Of a stretch of 64,000 nt of DNA, positions 34,361 to 41,961 are shown in pieces. Each line of letters starts with the position of its first letter. The first letter of the stretch is position 1. The DNA comes from Salinirubrum litoreum (GTDB lineage: Archaea > Halobacteriota > Halobacteria > Halobacteriales > Haloferacaceae). The stretch spans positions 971,068 through 1,035,067 of the forward strand of contig NZ_JAJCVJ010000002.1 of assembly GCF_020567425.1 (NCBI RefSeq), written 5' to 3'. The notes beneath the pieces are model-generated. The model saw only the letters and a list, made by a program, of their open reading frames with translations. It was not told the origin of the DNA and made no database searches. A program made the position numbers and the translations under genes.

Positions 34361-34909
34361 TCAGAGTAACCCGTCTTCGTGCGCCAGTAGAATCCCCTCC
34401 ACCGTAGCGTCGTTCGTCGGCTGTGCTCGCGCCACGTCCAGCGCCTCGTCGACCGGCACGGTTTGCGGCGTCAGAAACTCGTTCGAGTCCAGTTCGCGCT
34501 CGGCCGGTTCCAGCCCCTCCGCGAAGACGAACCCGCGCCGGTGCCGGAGCAGGCCGGTGGAACACCAGAACTCCTGGATCAGCGAGGTCCCACTCGGCGC
34601 GAAGCCCGTCTCCTCCTGTAGTTCGCGGGCCGCCGCCGTCGTGAACGACTCGCCTCGCTCGACGATGCCGGCCGGCAGTTCCAGTTGCGTCTCCCGGATC
34701 GTCGGCCGGTACTGTTCGACGAACAGCAACTGGTCGTCCGTCCGGGCGACGACGACCACCGCAGTCGCCAGTTCGGCCCAGTAGTACTTCTTCCGGCTCC
34801 CGTCCGGCTGTTCGACCAGATCGTAGCCGCCGGTGAACCAGCCGGTCTCGTACTCCGTCTCCGACTCGATCACCGGCCACTCGGGGTCAGCGAGAGACTC
34901 GTGGCGCAT
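34361..34909 (-). CDS. Nudix hydrolase (ADP-ribose pyrophosphatase-like)
   Basis: 182 residues. GIVERGESFTTAAARELQEETGF (81-103; G-x5-E-x7-REL-x-EE-x-GF) is a complete Nudix box. The upstream QLELPA and downstream FWCSTGLLRHRRGFVFAE match ADP-ribose/ADP-sugar pyrophosphatases. It cleaves nucleoside diphosphate-linked substrates using Mg2+. The ATG at 34909 is chosen because MRHESLADPEWPVIES is the first sequence with family character, although the frame is open to 34981. It heads the segment bracketed by inverted type 1 elements. Confidence 0.92.
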   Translation of the reverse strand: MRHESLADPEWPVIESETEYETGWFTGGYDLVEQPDGSRKKYYWAELATAVVVVARTDDQLLFVEQYRPTIRETQLELPAGIVERGESFTTAAARELQEETGFAPSGTSLIQEFWCSTGLLRHRRGFVFAEGLEPAERELDSNEFLTPQTVPVDEALDVARAQPTNDATVEGILLAHEDGLL

Positions 34910-34981
34910 TCGTCCGAACCTGCGGTCGGTGACTACTTCTGCCTGCCGGCGACCGTCGCCTGACACACCCGCTTTCCGCAC

Positions 34982-35395
34982 TCAGCCGGCCTGTGTCACC
35001 TGCACTCGGTAGTAGTCGCCGTCCACGACCACGAGGATCGAGCCGTCGCTCCGGGCGTCCGGGTTCTGCGCCACCAGCGCGTCGAACTCGTCGAACGGCG
35101 AGTGGGAGAAGGCCTCCTTCAGTCCGAGTGCGCCCTCCTGGTACCCCTCGGACCGACCGTCGTCGCTCGCCAGCGCGCTCGTCAGGTACGGGTACCGGCG
35201 CTCGGAGTAGCCGGTCATGTTCACCGCCTGCGTCTCGTTCGGACTCGCGTCGGACGTGTCGGCCGTCGCCACCGGTTGTACAGTGAGGTAGTACGGATCG
35301 CCCGACCCGAGGTAGCTCGGCACCGCCCCCAGCGCGAGCAGGAGGACCACGATCAGACCGAGACCGAGCAGGAAGTTGCGGGTGACTCGTCGCAC
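34982..35395 (-). CDS. Secreted or anchored protein of unknown function
   Basis: 137 residues from GTG 35395. MRRVTRNFLLGLGLIVVLLLALGAVPSYLG is a basic N-terminus and one hydrophobic segment, so the polar remainder is probably outside. It includes NMTGYSERRYPYLTSALAS and ends ILVVVDGDYYRVQVTQAG. No Cys is present. I recognise no family. It lies 72 bases downstream of the MBL gene's end and 72 bases upstream of the Nudix start, so all three may be co-transcribed. Confidence 0.68.
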   Translation of the reverse strand: MRRVTRNFLLGLGLIVVLLLALGAVPSYLGSGDPYYLTVQPVATADTSDASPNETQAVNMTGYSERRYPYLTSALASDDGRSEGYQEGALGLKEAFSHSPFDEFDALVAQNPDARSDGSILVVVDGDYYRVQVTQAG

Positions 35396-35467
35396 GACAC
35401 GCGGTAGGGTCGGCGCTCGGTTAGCGGTTTCGTTGCGGGCGGAGCGAGGGTGTCACGGTCGCCGGGG

Positions 35468-37201
35468 CTACCGGTCGAACTCGGGGACGATGCGCACCCC
35501 GACCTCGTCGCCGTGCTCCAGTCCGGCCGGCACGTCGGCGAGTCTGAGCAGTGTCACGTCGTCGCCCGCGTCCACCACGGTCGCGTCGTGGACCTCGCCG
35601 TCGAGTGCCGCCTCCAGTCGGGCCAGTCGCGCGAGGACGACTCGGGTACTCGGCCCGTCCGCGCTCGACGCCGGTGGCGAGTCGTCGCCGGACTGGCCAC
35701 CGGAGCCGTCTGCCGCGCTCGTCGAGTCGCTCGCCGGCGCGGCGCTGTCTCCGGTGCTGGTCGGGACACTCCCCACCTCGCTCCGGGTCGAGTCGGCCGA
35801 GGTCGCCTCGCGCACGGCGGCGCGGTCCGCCCCCGCGTCCGCGTCAGAGCCGGCGGTGTCGCTGTACTCCCGCCGGAAGCGTGCCACGTCGACGCCCTCA
35901 GCGGCGAGGTCCGGCGTGTCGACCCGGCCCGGCGTCGGCAGGTCGTCGCCGCTCTCCACGACCCGAGGGCCGTGCTCTCTGCGGTGTTCCCAGACGAGTC
36001 GCTTCGTCTGTTCTGTCACCCACGGCGGGGCGGTCCAGCCCGTGTCGTCCCGGAGCGTGTAGGCGCGTTCGTCGCTCGGTGCCCAGACGTAGCTCCGGTA
36101 CTCGTCTTTGTAGCGATCCGCCCCCCGGCCGGTCTGGTGGTTGACGACGACGTGGATCGGCGCGAGAGTGGTGACCAACTCGTCGACCGTCTCGCGGGTC
36201 GGATGGTTGCTGAGGACGTACCGCGCCGTCGTGCAGGCCGTGCCGGTCACGTCGTCGGTGCCGCCACCGGTCAGTTGGACGAACGTCGCGTCGGGATCGT
36301 CCGCGATCTCGCGGTACAGGACGGCGGTGCTCCCGCCGACCGGGACCTCCGGACCGGAGACGGTGACCCCGCCCGGTTCCAGTACGTCGTCGGCGTCCGC
36401 GAACGTCGGGACCCACTCGACGTTCGGCACGTCGTAGTCGAGTGTCTCGGCGAGTCTCGCGGCCTGCCCGACGACGCGGATCGGGAGGTCGACGTCGAGG
36501 TCGTCGGCGAGGTGGCCGAGTTGGTAGGCGATCTGCACGCCGCGAAGCCCGCTGGTGGCGGCGACGACCCGCGACCCGGCCCGTGCCCGCGACAGGAGCG
36601 TGTCGAGGGCGTCGTCGAGCGTCTCGGCGTACTGCTCGCGGGTGACGGCGTTGACGACCAGTACGTCCACGTCGACGGGGAGCGTGCCGGGCATCGGTTC
36701 GTAGCCGGCGGTGTGGCGACGGGTGAAGTCGCCGGTGACGAGGACGGTGACCGTCTCGTCGTCGTCTTCGATCCGGAGCAGGAAGCCCGCCGCGCCGAGC
36801 GTGTGACCGGCCGGGAGCGGGGAGAGTTCCAGCCCCTCGACGATCGTCGTCCAGTCGGCGACCGGTTCGAGCGCGTTCCGGACGGCGTCCACGTTCGAGA
36901 GGTCGTACTCGCCGACACCCAGATCGAGCACACGGTCGAGGACGGTCGCGGTCGGGGTGGCGGCGTAGATCGGTGCGCCGTCGACGAGGTTCTCGCCGAG
37001 GCTTCGGTAGTGGTCGAGATGGGCGTGCGTGAGGAGGATACCGGTGAGATACTCGTCGGGCCCGAGCGCGTCGGCCACGTCCACGCCGGCCCCTGCGTCC
37101 ACGAGCAGGCAGACCGGTTGGTCCGGGAGCAGTCCGTCGATCCGGAGGATCGTGGACTCGTTGCCGGCACCGGGGTTGGCGTGTTGAAAGCTGAGTTCCA
37201 T
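35468..37201 (-). CDS. MBL-fold protein with C-terminal acidic linker and small domain
   Basis: 577 residues. The MBL core (about 1-400) has LLTHAHLDHYRSLGE (57-71, HAHLDH), LPAGHTLGAAGFLL, GDFTRR and a C-terminal VLSNHPTRETV and IHVVVNHQTGRG region like the beta-CASP nuclease group. Residues about 435-520 are a Ser/Asp/Gly-rich low-complexity linker. The last ~60 (TRVVLARLARLEAALDGEVH to IVPEFDR) form a compact helix-plus-beta domain, perhaps OB-like. The likely role is nucleic-acid processing by analogy with RNase J/CPSF-type proteins, but key beta-CASP residues cannot be confirmed by eye. The ATG at 37201 is canonical. Confidence 0.82.
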   Translation of the reverse strand: MELSFQHANPGAGNESTILRIDGLLPDQPVCLLVDAGAGVDVADALGPDEYLTGILLTHAHLDHYRSLGENLVDGAPIYAATPTATVLDRVLDLGVGEYDLSNVDAVRNALEPVADWTTIVEGLELSPLPAGHTLGAAGFLLRIEDDDETVTVLVTGDFTRRHTAGYEPMPGTLPVDVDVLVVNAVTREQYAETLDDALDTLLSRARAGSRVVAATSGLRGVQIAYQLGHLADDLDVDLPIRVVGQAARLAETLDYDVPNVEWVPTFADADDVLEPGGVTVSGPEVPVGGSTAVLYREIADDPDATFVQLTGGGTDDVTGTACTTARYVLSNHPTRETVDELVTTLAPIHVVVNHQTGRGADRYKDEYRSYVWAPSDERAYTLRDDTGWTAPPWVTEQTKRLVWEHRREHGPRVVESGDDLPTPGRVDTPDLAAEGVDVARFRREYSDTAGSDADAGADRAAVREATSADSTRSEVGSVPTSTGDSAAPASDSTSAADGSGGQSGDDSPPASSADGPSTRVVLARLARLEAALDGEVHDATVVDAGDDVTLLRLADVPAGLEHGDEVGVRIVPEFDR

Positions 37202-37429
37202 TCGTTACCCTGTGATACCACAGTATTGTAGGGCGGACCACCTAAACAACGGGGGTTCGAACGACCGACTCGAGGGTCGAACCGAACTTCGTCTCGCGGT
37301 TCGGGACCCCGAACTATCGGTCGGAGGAGACGCTCGGCTTCGAGGCGTGTTCCGGGCACACACGGCCGATCCAGGGCGAACTGTCCCGGTTCTGCACGCC
37401 CGTTTTCAGCGCTGTGGAATCGGGTCCGG

Positions 37430-37436
37430 TTTATAA
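37430..37436 (+). promoter_or_regulatory. TATA box of the DoxX gene
   Basis: TTTATAA is about 44 bases before the ATG at 37477, leaving a leader of roughly 17-20 bases that contains the Shine-Dalgarno GAGGTGA (37464-37470). Confidence 0.75.
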
Positions 37437-37463
37437 CGGGGTACAGTGCAAACTCGCAAGTGT

Positions 37464-37470
37464 GAGGTGA
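37464..37470 (+). promoter_or_regulatory. Shine-Dalgarno of the DoxX gene
   Basis: GAGGTGA lies six bases before the ATG at 37477. A strong Shine-Dalgarno on a leadered transcript is a minority pattern in this window. Confidence 0.7.
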
Positions 37471-37476
37471 CGGACG

Positions 37477-38004
37477 ATGTCCACGAAACAGGCTGAACTC
37501 CTCGGGAACCAGATCGAGTTCGACTACGCAGAGAGTGTCGCGGGGTACGTCACGGTGGCGTTCCGCCTGATCACCGGCTGGTGGTTCTTCATGGCCGGGT
37601 GGGGGAAGCTGACCGCCGCAGAGCCGTTCAGTGCCGCCGGCTACCTGGCGAACGCGCCGGCCGCGAGTCCCCTGCAAGGGTTCTTCGCGTTCGCGGCGAA
37701 CACGCCGTGGCTGCTGGAGTTCACGAACTTCATGATCCCGGTCGGCGAGGCGCTGATCGGGCTCGGCCTGCTCGTCGGGGCGCTGACTCGGCTGGCCGCC
37801 TTCTTCGGCGGGTTCCTGATGACGATGTTCTACTTCGGGAACGCGTCGTGGAGTCACGGCTACGTCAACGGCGACCTGATGGGTCTCATGCTGTTCGTGT
37901 TCGTCGGCGTCTTCGCCGCCGGCCGCATCATGGGGCTGGACAGCATCCTCGAGGACACGAAGTTCGTGCAGGAACGCCCGAAGCTGAAGTACCTGCTCGG
38001 CTGA
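37477..38004 (+). CDS. DoxX family membrane protein
   Basis: 175 residues with four transmembrane helices. RLITGWWFFMAGWGKLTA is the DoxX signature start (R-x2-G-x2-F). It continues with a TPWLLEFTNFMIPVGEALIGLGLLVGALTR segment and GGFLMTMFYFGNASWSHGYVNGDLMG. The family has been tied to quinol or thiosulfate oxidation and to membrane redox systems; the actual partner is unknown. It has its own TATA box and Shine-Dalgarno and is the last gene before the second type 1 element. Confidence 0.92.
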   Translation: MSTKQAELLGNQIEFDYAESVAGYVTVAFRLITGWWFFMAGWGKLTAAEPFSAAGYLANAPAASPLQGFFAFAANTPWLLEFTNFMIPVGEALIGLGLLVGALTRLAAFFGGFLMTMFYFGNASWSHGYVNGDLMGLMLFVFVGVFAAGRIMGLDSILEDTKFVQERPKLKYLLG

Positions 38005-38120
38005 CGTGTCTCGGGTGACAGACTTCGCGGAGCCGACTTCCCTTCTGTGACGTGCCGACCTGTGAGGTCTAACGACGTGACGACATCGACCAGTTGCTGG
38101 TGACGGCAGACCGACCAGCC

Positions 38121-38246
38121 ACTGCCGACAGCACACCGACCAGCCACTGCCGACAGCACACCGACCAGCCACTGCCGACAGCACACCGACCAGCCACTGC
38201 CGACAGCACACCGACCAGCCACTGCCGACAGCACACCGACCAAGCC
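38121..38246. repeat. Five tandem 25-bp units
   Basis: Units of 25 bp containing ACTGCCGACAGCACACCGAC start at 38121, 38146, 38171 and 38196 with no differences. A fifth copy at 38221 has one inserted A, and a decayed half-unit precedes the array. There are no spacers, so it is a minisatellite and not a CRISPR. It abuts the end of the type 1 element. Confidence 0.92.
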
Positions 38247-38247
38247 A

Positions 38248-38597
38248 CCGACTCACGACACACGCACCAGTCGACCGGGCTGGCGCGAGTTCATCTCGCG
38301 CCGACGGTTTCAGGGAGGCGCTCGCGCTGAAACCGACTGGTCAACCCGGTGTTGCACGATGGGTCGCAGACTCCACCGGGTGGGACTGAAAGGGGCCGGC
38401 GGTCTCGTGAACGAAGTGAACGAGACGTTGGAGAGCTTCGCTCTCCAGAGTCTCGATCCCGCCCCGACGCACCAAGCACCGCAGGGAGGGAGAGCCAGCT
38501 TGCTGGCTCGACCGACTGAGGCGCGCAGGAAGTCGCGGCGGGTCGAGACGCCGGGGGCTTTCACCTCTCGTTCTCGGCGACCGATTCGACAGAGTTC
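38248..38597 (-). repeat. Type 1 structured element, copy B
   Basis: This is the inverted counterpart of 33640-33995, about 350 bases. The outer blocks, the long-range TGAAAG/CTTTCA and ACCAGTCG/CGACTGGT pairings and the GGCGCGAG hairpin are all conserved. The internal hairpins have changed sequence but remain hairpins. GAGCCAGC-AA-GCTGGCTC replaces GAGCCGGC-TT-GCCGGCTC with a compensated A-T/G-C pair. TGGAGAGC-GAA-GCTCTCCA and a GTCTCGT/ACGAGAC stem replace the other two hairpins. Confidence 0.8.
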
Positions 38598-38634
38598 ACA
38601 TAGCAGGCCGATTCGACAGAGTTCACATAGCAGA
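38581..38634. repeat. Two tandem 27-bp units
   Basis: CCGATTCGACAGAGTTCACA plus seven bases occurs at 38581-38607 and 38608-38634 with one mismatch at the end. It overlaps the outer end of the type 1 element and extends beyond it. Confidence 0.85.
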
Positions 38635-38718
38635 CCGCCTCACCAGAATCCACGCCGACAACGATCACAGAGTCCGAACCACGAAGCGTAAACCACCAGC
38701 TACGAAACACCGAGTACG

Positions 38719-39510
38719 ATGCCGACAGCGAGCAACGGGGGCGTCTCCCTCTACTACGAGACCGACGGCGACGGCGAGACCGTCGCGTTCGTCGGGGACG
38801 CGGGGTACGGCGGCTGGCAGTGGGGCTGGCAGTACGGCGCGGTCACCGGACCGTTCCAGAGCCTCGTCTACGACCATCGCGGCACTGGGCGCTCCGACAC
38901 ACCGGGCGGACCCTACAGCGTCGGCCTGCTGACGCAGGACTTCGAGTGCGTGCTGGCCGACGCCGGAATCGGGTCGGCGCACGTCGTCGGGGCCGGACTC
39001 GGCGGGATGGTCGCCCTGCAGGCCGCGCTGACCACCCAGCGCGTCGAGAGTCTGGCGCTGTTCGGGACCGCCGCCTCGGGTGCCGGACTGGACCTCGATC
39101 CACTGTACGCCGACCCCGGGGACCGGGACGCGCTCCACGCCGCGACCGAGGCCGCAGTCGGCGAACGGTTCCGGGAGCGCCACCCCGACGCCATCGACCG
39201 CATCGCCCACTGGCGGAGCGAGGAGGACGCCGGCCCCACGGGGTGGGAAGCGCAGACCGCCGCAGTCGCCGACTTCGACGTGCGGGACCGCCTCTACGAG
39301 ATCACCCAACCCGCGCTGGTCTGTCACGGCACCGAGGACGCGGTCTGGCCGGTCGAACGCGGGGAGGCACTGGCCGAGGACCTCCCGCGCGGCGAGTTCC
39401 ACGCGCTGGAGGGCGGCGGTCACCTCGCGCACGCCGAGCAGTCGAAGGTCGTCGAGGACTACCTGCTGGCGTTCCTCGGCGAACAGGCCGACGCCGAGTG
39501 GCGATCGTAG
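38719..39510 (+). CDS. Alpha/beta hydrolase homologue lacking the nucleophile Ser
   Basis: 263 residues of alpha/beta-hydrolase fold: VYDHRGTGRSDTP (50-62), the nucleophile elbow region VVGAGLGGMVALQ (89-101), an acid residue in GTEDAVWP and the His in GGGHLAHAEQ. At the nucleophile position the usual G-x-S-x-G reads G91-A-G93-L-G95, so the Ser (or Cys/Asp) is replaced by Gly (codon GGA). Unless another residue serves, it is not a standard hydrolase; a non-catalytic or cofactor-free role is possible. It begins 84 bases after the repeat region. Confidence 0.88.
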   Translation: MPTASNGGVSLYYETDGDGETVAFVGDAGYGGWQWGWQYGAVTGPFQSLVYDHRGTGRSDTPGGPYSVGLLTQDFECVLADAGIGSAHVVGAGLGGMVALQAALTTQRVESLALFGTAASGAGLDLDPLYADPGDRDALHAATEAAVGERFRERHPDAIDRIAHWRSEEDAGPTGWEAQTAAVADFDVRDRLYEITQPALVCHGTEDAVWPVERGEALAEDLPRGEFHALEGGGHLAHAEQSKVVEDYLLAFLGEQADAEWRS

Positions 39511-39584
39511 CCGCGTCACTGGCACCGCGAGTGTCGCGGTCGTCACCACCGAGAGACCGGCAGGCACCGACGCGAGCGCAAGCG

Positions 39585-39591
39585 TCTTTAC
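39585..39591 (+). promoter_or_regulatory. TATA-like box of the glutamine amidotransferase gene
   Basis: TCTTTAC is centred about 26 bases before the ATG at 39614, fitting a leaderless transcript. Confidence 0.55.
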
Positions 39592-39613
39592 GCACACTCT
39601 ACTGCCTGCTGGT

Positions 39614-40321
39614 ATGAACCGACCTCGCCTCGCACTGCTCGTCGCGGCCCACGACGACCCGGGGACGCGCCGGAACTTCCGTCGGGAACTCGACGCCGAC
39701 CTCGTGGAGTTCGACGCGACCGGCGGCCACCTGCCCGACTCCTTCGACTTCGACGGTGTGGTCGTCACCGGATCGAGTTCCTCCGTCTACTGGGACGAAC
39801 CGTGGATCCACGCTCTGACCGACTGGGTCGCCGACGCGGCGGCCCGCGACCTGCCGATTCTCGGGGTCTGTTACGGCCACCAGGTACTGGCCGAGGCGCT
39901 CGGCGGCACCGTCGCGGACATGGACGGCTACGAGATCGGCTACCGCGAGGTCCGCCACGCCGGCGACGACATCTTCTCGGGGATCGACGAGTCGTTCACC
40001 GTCTTCACCACCCACGGCGACACCGTGACCGAACTCCCGCCGGGGGCCGACCTGCTCGCCGAGAACGACTACGGCGTCCACGCCTTCCGGAAGGGCCACG
40101 CGGTCGGCGTGCAGTTCCACCCCGAGTACGACCGCGCGACCGCAGAGCGCATCACGAAGAGCAAGGAGTACCTCGGGGAGACGCGCATCGAGTCGGTGCT
40201 CGACGGGATCACCGACGAGAACTACGCCGCCGCCTGCGAGGCCAAACAGTTGTTCGACAACTTCGTGGGCTACGTGAACCGACTCCGCGAGGACCGCGAG
40301 AACCGCTCGTCTGCGTCCTGA
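39614..40321 (+). CDS. Type 1 (class I) glutamine amidotransferase
   Basis: 235 residues. LGVCYGHQVLAEALGG carries the catalytic Cys (C86), and VGVQFHPEYD holds the His (H169) and Glu (E171) of the triad. VVTGSSSSVYWDEPW replaces the usual SGGP loop. It is the GMP-synthase-like/gamma-glutamyl peptidase type of stand-alone GATase found widely in haloarchaea. It hydrolyses glutamine or a gamma-glutamyl bond; the acceptor is unknown. The C-terminal helix is longer than the minimal domain. It converges on the RecA-like ATPase gene. Confidence 0.92.
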   Translation: MNRPRLALLVAAHDDPGTRRNFRRELDADLVEFDATGGHLPDSFDFDGVVVTGSSSSVYWDEPWIHALTDWVADAAARDLPILGVCYGHQVLAEALGGTVADMDGYEIGYREVRHAGDDIFSGIDESFTVFTTHGDTVTELPPGADLLAENDYGVHAFRKGHAVGVQFHPEYDRATAERITKSKEYLGETRIESVLDGITDENYAAACEAKQLFDNFVGYVNRLREDRENRSSAS

Positions 40322-40352
40322 CGTCCGACTCTCTCCTGTCGACCGCGCCGAC

Positions 40353-41003
40353 TCACTGCTCCGACGCTGCCAGCGAGTGCCACTCGCCGGTCTCGCCGCC
40401 GGTGTCCAGCACCCGGACCGATCGGCCCGCCTCGTCGTCCCGAATCTCCACCCGACTGTCGAACAGCGAGGTGAACGCGGCGACCACGCGGTCGTCGTGC
40501 GCCTCCGAGTCGAGGACGAAGACGCCCGTCCCGCCCGTCGCGGCCGTCCGCCCGGTGAGGACGTGCAGGAAGCGGTACACCGGCCGGAACTCGGTCAGCG
40601 GGAGTATCGTCGAGATGGAGACGACACCGATCCGGGAGCGGTAGCCGGCGTCGGCCAACTCCCCGAGGTGGCGGTCGGCGTGCATCCCGATACCCGTCAG
40701 GTCCGAGGGACTGCTGACCGACGACACGTTCGGTTGTTCGCCCGCCGGATCGCGTGCGCAGTCGATGCCACGGAGCCGCGTCGGTGCCGCGCCGGTCGCC
40801 GACTGGAGCGCCGACAGCGACTCCGAGACCGGTCGCATCGTGGAGACGAGCAGTGCCGCGTCGTCCGCGTCGAACGACGCCGACAGGAGGTCCAGCGCCA
40901 GCGACCGCTTGCCCGTCATCGGCGGCCCGGTCAAGAGGACGGTCTGTCCCGGATCGACCGTCAGGCCGGGGACGACGTCGGTCGCGTCGATCCCCTCAGT
41001 CAT
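40353..41003 (-). CDS. RecA/KaiC-like P-loop protein (DUF7504 type)
   Basis: 216 residues. LLTGPPMTGKRSLALDLL (23-40) is a Walker A motif; GVVSISTILPLTEFRPVYRF and TGVFVLDSEAHDDRV form the Walker B-like core strands. It resembles short haloarchaeal RecA-superfamily proteins of the DUF7504 group, which accompany sensory genes. The start overlaps the upstream GAF-domain gene by eight bases (ATGACTGA), so translation is coupled. The likely role is an ATP-dependent signalling partner; this is inference. Confidence 0.85.
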   Translation of the reverse strand: MTEGIDATDVVPGLTVDPGQTVLLTGPPMTGKRSLALDLLSASFDADDAALLVSTMRPVSESLSALQSATGAAPTRLRGIDCARDPAGEQPNVSSVSSPSDLTGIGMHADRHLGELADAGYRSRIGVVSISTILPLTEFRPVYRFLHVLTGRTAATGGTGVFVLDSEAHDDRVVAAFTSLFDSRVEIRDDEAGRSVRVLDTGGETGEWHSLAASEQ

Positions 41004-41865
41004 CGAATCCACTCCTGTACCGGAGTTGGTCCGTGGCCTCCTCGGCGAACAGGCGCAGGTGCCGGCGGTCCTCGGCGTCGAACGCGACGGGGTCGTCGTG
41101 TGCGAGACAGAAGGTGCCGACCGCCCGACCGTCCAGTTCGATCCGGGTCCCCGCGTACCACTCGACGCCGAGGTCGTCGTACGGCCCGTCGTGGAACCGT
41201 GGATCGCCGGGCACGTCCTCGACGACGAACACGTCGTCCTCCCGGAGCGTGTAGGTACAGATCGTCTCCTCGCGTGGTGTCGGCTCTCCGCCGAACCCGT
41301 GACAGGCGAGGAACTGCTCGGTGTGGGCGTCGAGCACACCGACGAAAGCGTAGGCGACGCCGAACCGGGCGGCCGCCAGTTCCGTGAGGCGGTCGAAGCA
41401 CTCGACCGCAGTGGGGTCGTCCAGCATCGTCTCCAGTGCGAGTCGCTCGACCGCGTCGAGGCGGCTCTCCTCGTCGGTCGGGAGCGGGTACGCGGTGTGG
41501 CTCCGACGCCGGATCGACTCACGGAGCAGGCCGATCAGTCGGTCGGTGGCCGCCTCGCGGCCCCGGTCGAGGTAGTTCGGCACCGTCGGCGCGTCGGCGG
41601 TCGTCATCTCGTCGAGTGCCGTCTCGGTGAAGACGACACAGACCGCGTCCGGGTGGCGTCGTCTGACCGCCCCGAGCAGCGACAGACCGTCCCCGTCCGG
41701 CAGGTCGTGTTCCGTCACCACGGCGTCGGTGGTCGCGTCGAGCGCCGAGCGCGCGTCGCCCGCAGTCGTGTGGTGATCGACGGCGAAGCCCGCACGCCGG
41801 AGTGCTGCGACCGCCTCGTCGGCCTCGCCGGTCGGATCGACGTACACCACCGTCGCCTCGTCCAT
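40996..41865 (-). CDS. Receiver-like plus GAF domain signalling protein
   Basis: 289 residues. Residues 1-115 have receiver topology (VVYVDPTG, AVVTEHDLPDGDGLSLLG, AVCVVFTETALDEM). The phospho-acceptor position holds Glu (E52) instead of Asp, and only one acidic residue remains at the N-terminal strand, so phosphorylation is doubtful. Residues about 135-285 form a GAF domain (DRLTELAAARFGVAYAFVGV, ETICTYTLREDDVFVVEDV and the late LRLFAEEATDQL). It could sense light, redox or a small ligand. It is coupled to the RecA-like gene by an eight-base overlap. Confidence 0.88.
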   Translation of the reverse strand: MDEATVVYVDPTGEADEAVAALRRAGFAVDHHTTAGDARSALDATTDAVVTEHDLPDGDGLSLLGAVRRRHPDAVCVVFTETALDEMTTADAPTVPNYLDRGREAATDRLIGLLRESIRRRSHTAYPLPTDEESRLDAVERLALETMLDDPTAVECFDRLTELAAARFGVAYAFVGVLDAHTEQFLACHGFGGEPTPREETICTYTLREDDVFVVEDVPGDPRFHDGPYDDLGVEWYAGTRIELDGRAVGTFCLAHDDPVAFDAEDRRHLRLFAEEATDQLRYRSGFDD

Positions 41866-41931
41866 ACCGCCCAGTACCGCGCACGCCGGGTAAGTCCGCC
41901 GGTCGGTGTGGCAATACTTGCGAACGAATCG

Positions 41932-41937
41932 CTTTTG
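41932..41937 (+). promoter_or_regulatory. TATA-like box of the acyl-CoA dehydrogenase gene
   Basis: CTTTTG is centred about 27 bases before the ATG at 41962. Confidence 0.5.
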
Positions 41938-41961
41938 AGGGGAGGGTGCCGAGAGTCCGTC

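Larger units (their letters stand above)
38005..38718. other. 714-base non-coding region with tandem and dispersed repeats
   Basis: No gene is supported. The region holds, in order: about 100 bases of unique sequence, a 25-bp tandem array (38121-38246), the minus-strand type 1 element (38248-38597), two 27-bp tandem units (38581-38634), and about 80 bases before the hydrolase gene with only a weak TATA candidate (GTAAAC near 38690). Confidence 0.75.

Noticed and set aside
38094-38330. Open frames across the 25-bp tandem array, and the array as a CRISPR
   Set aside because: The units are contiguous with no spacers and no leader or cas genes nearby; translation gives simple tandem peptides.
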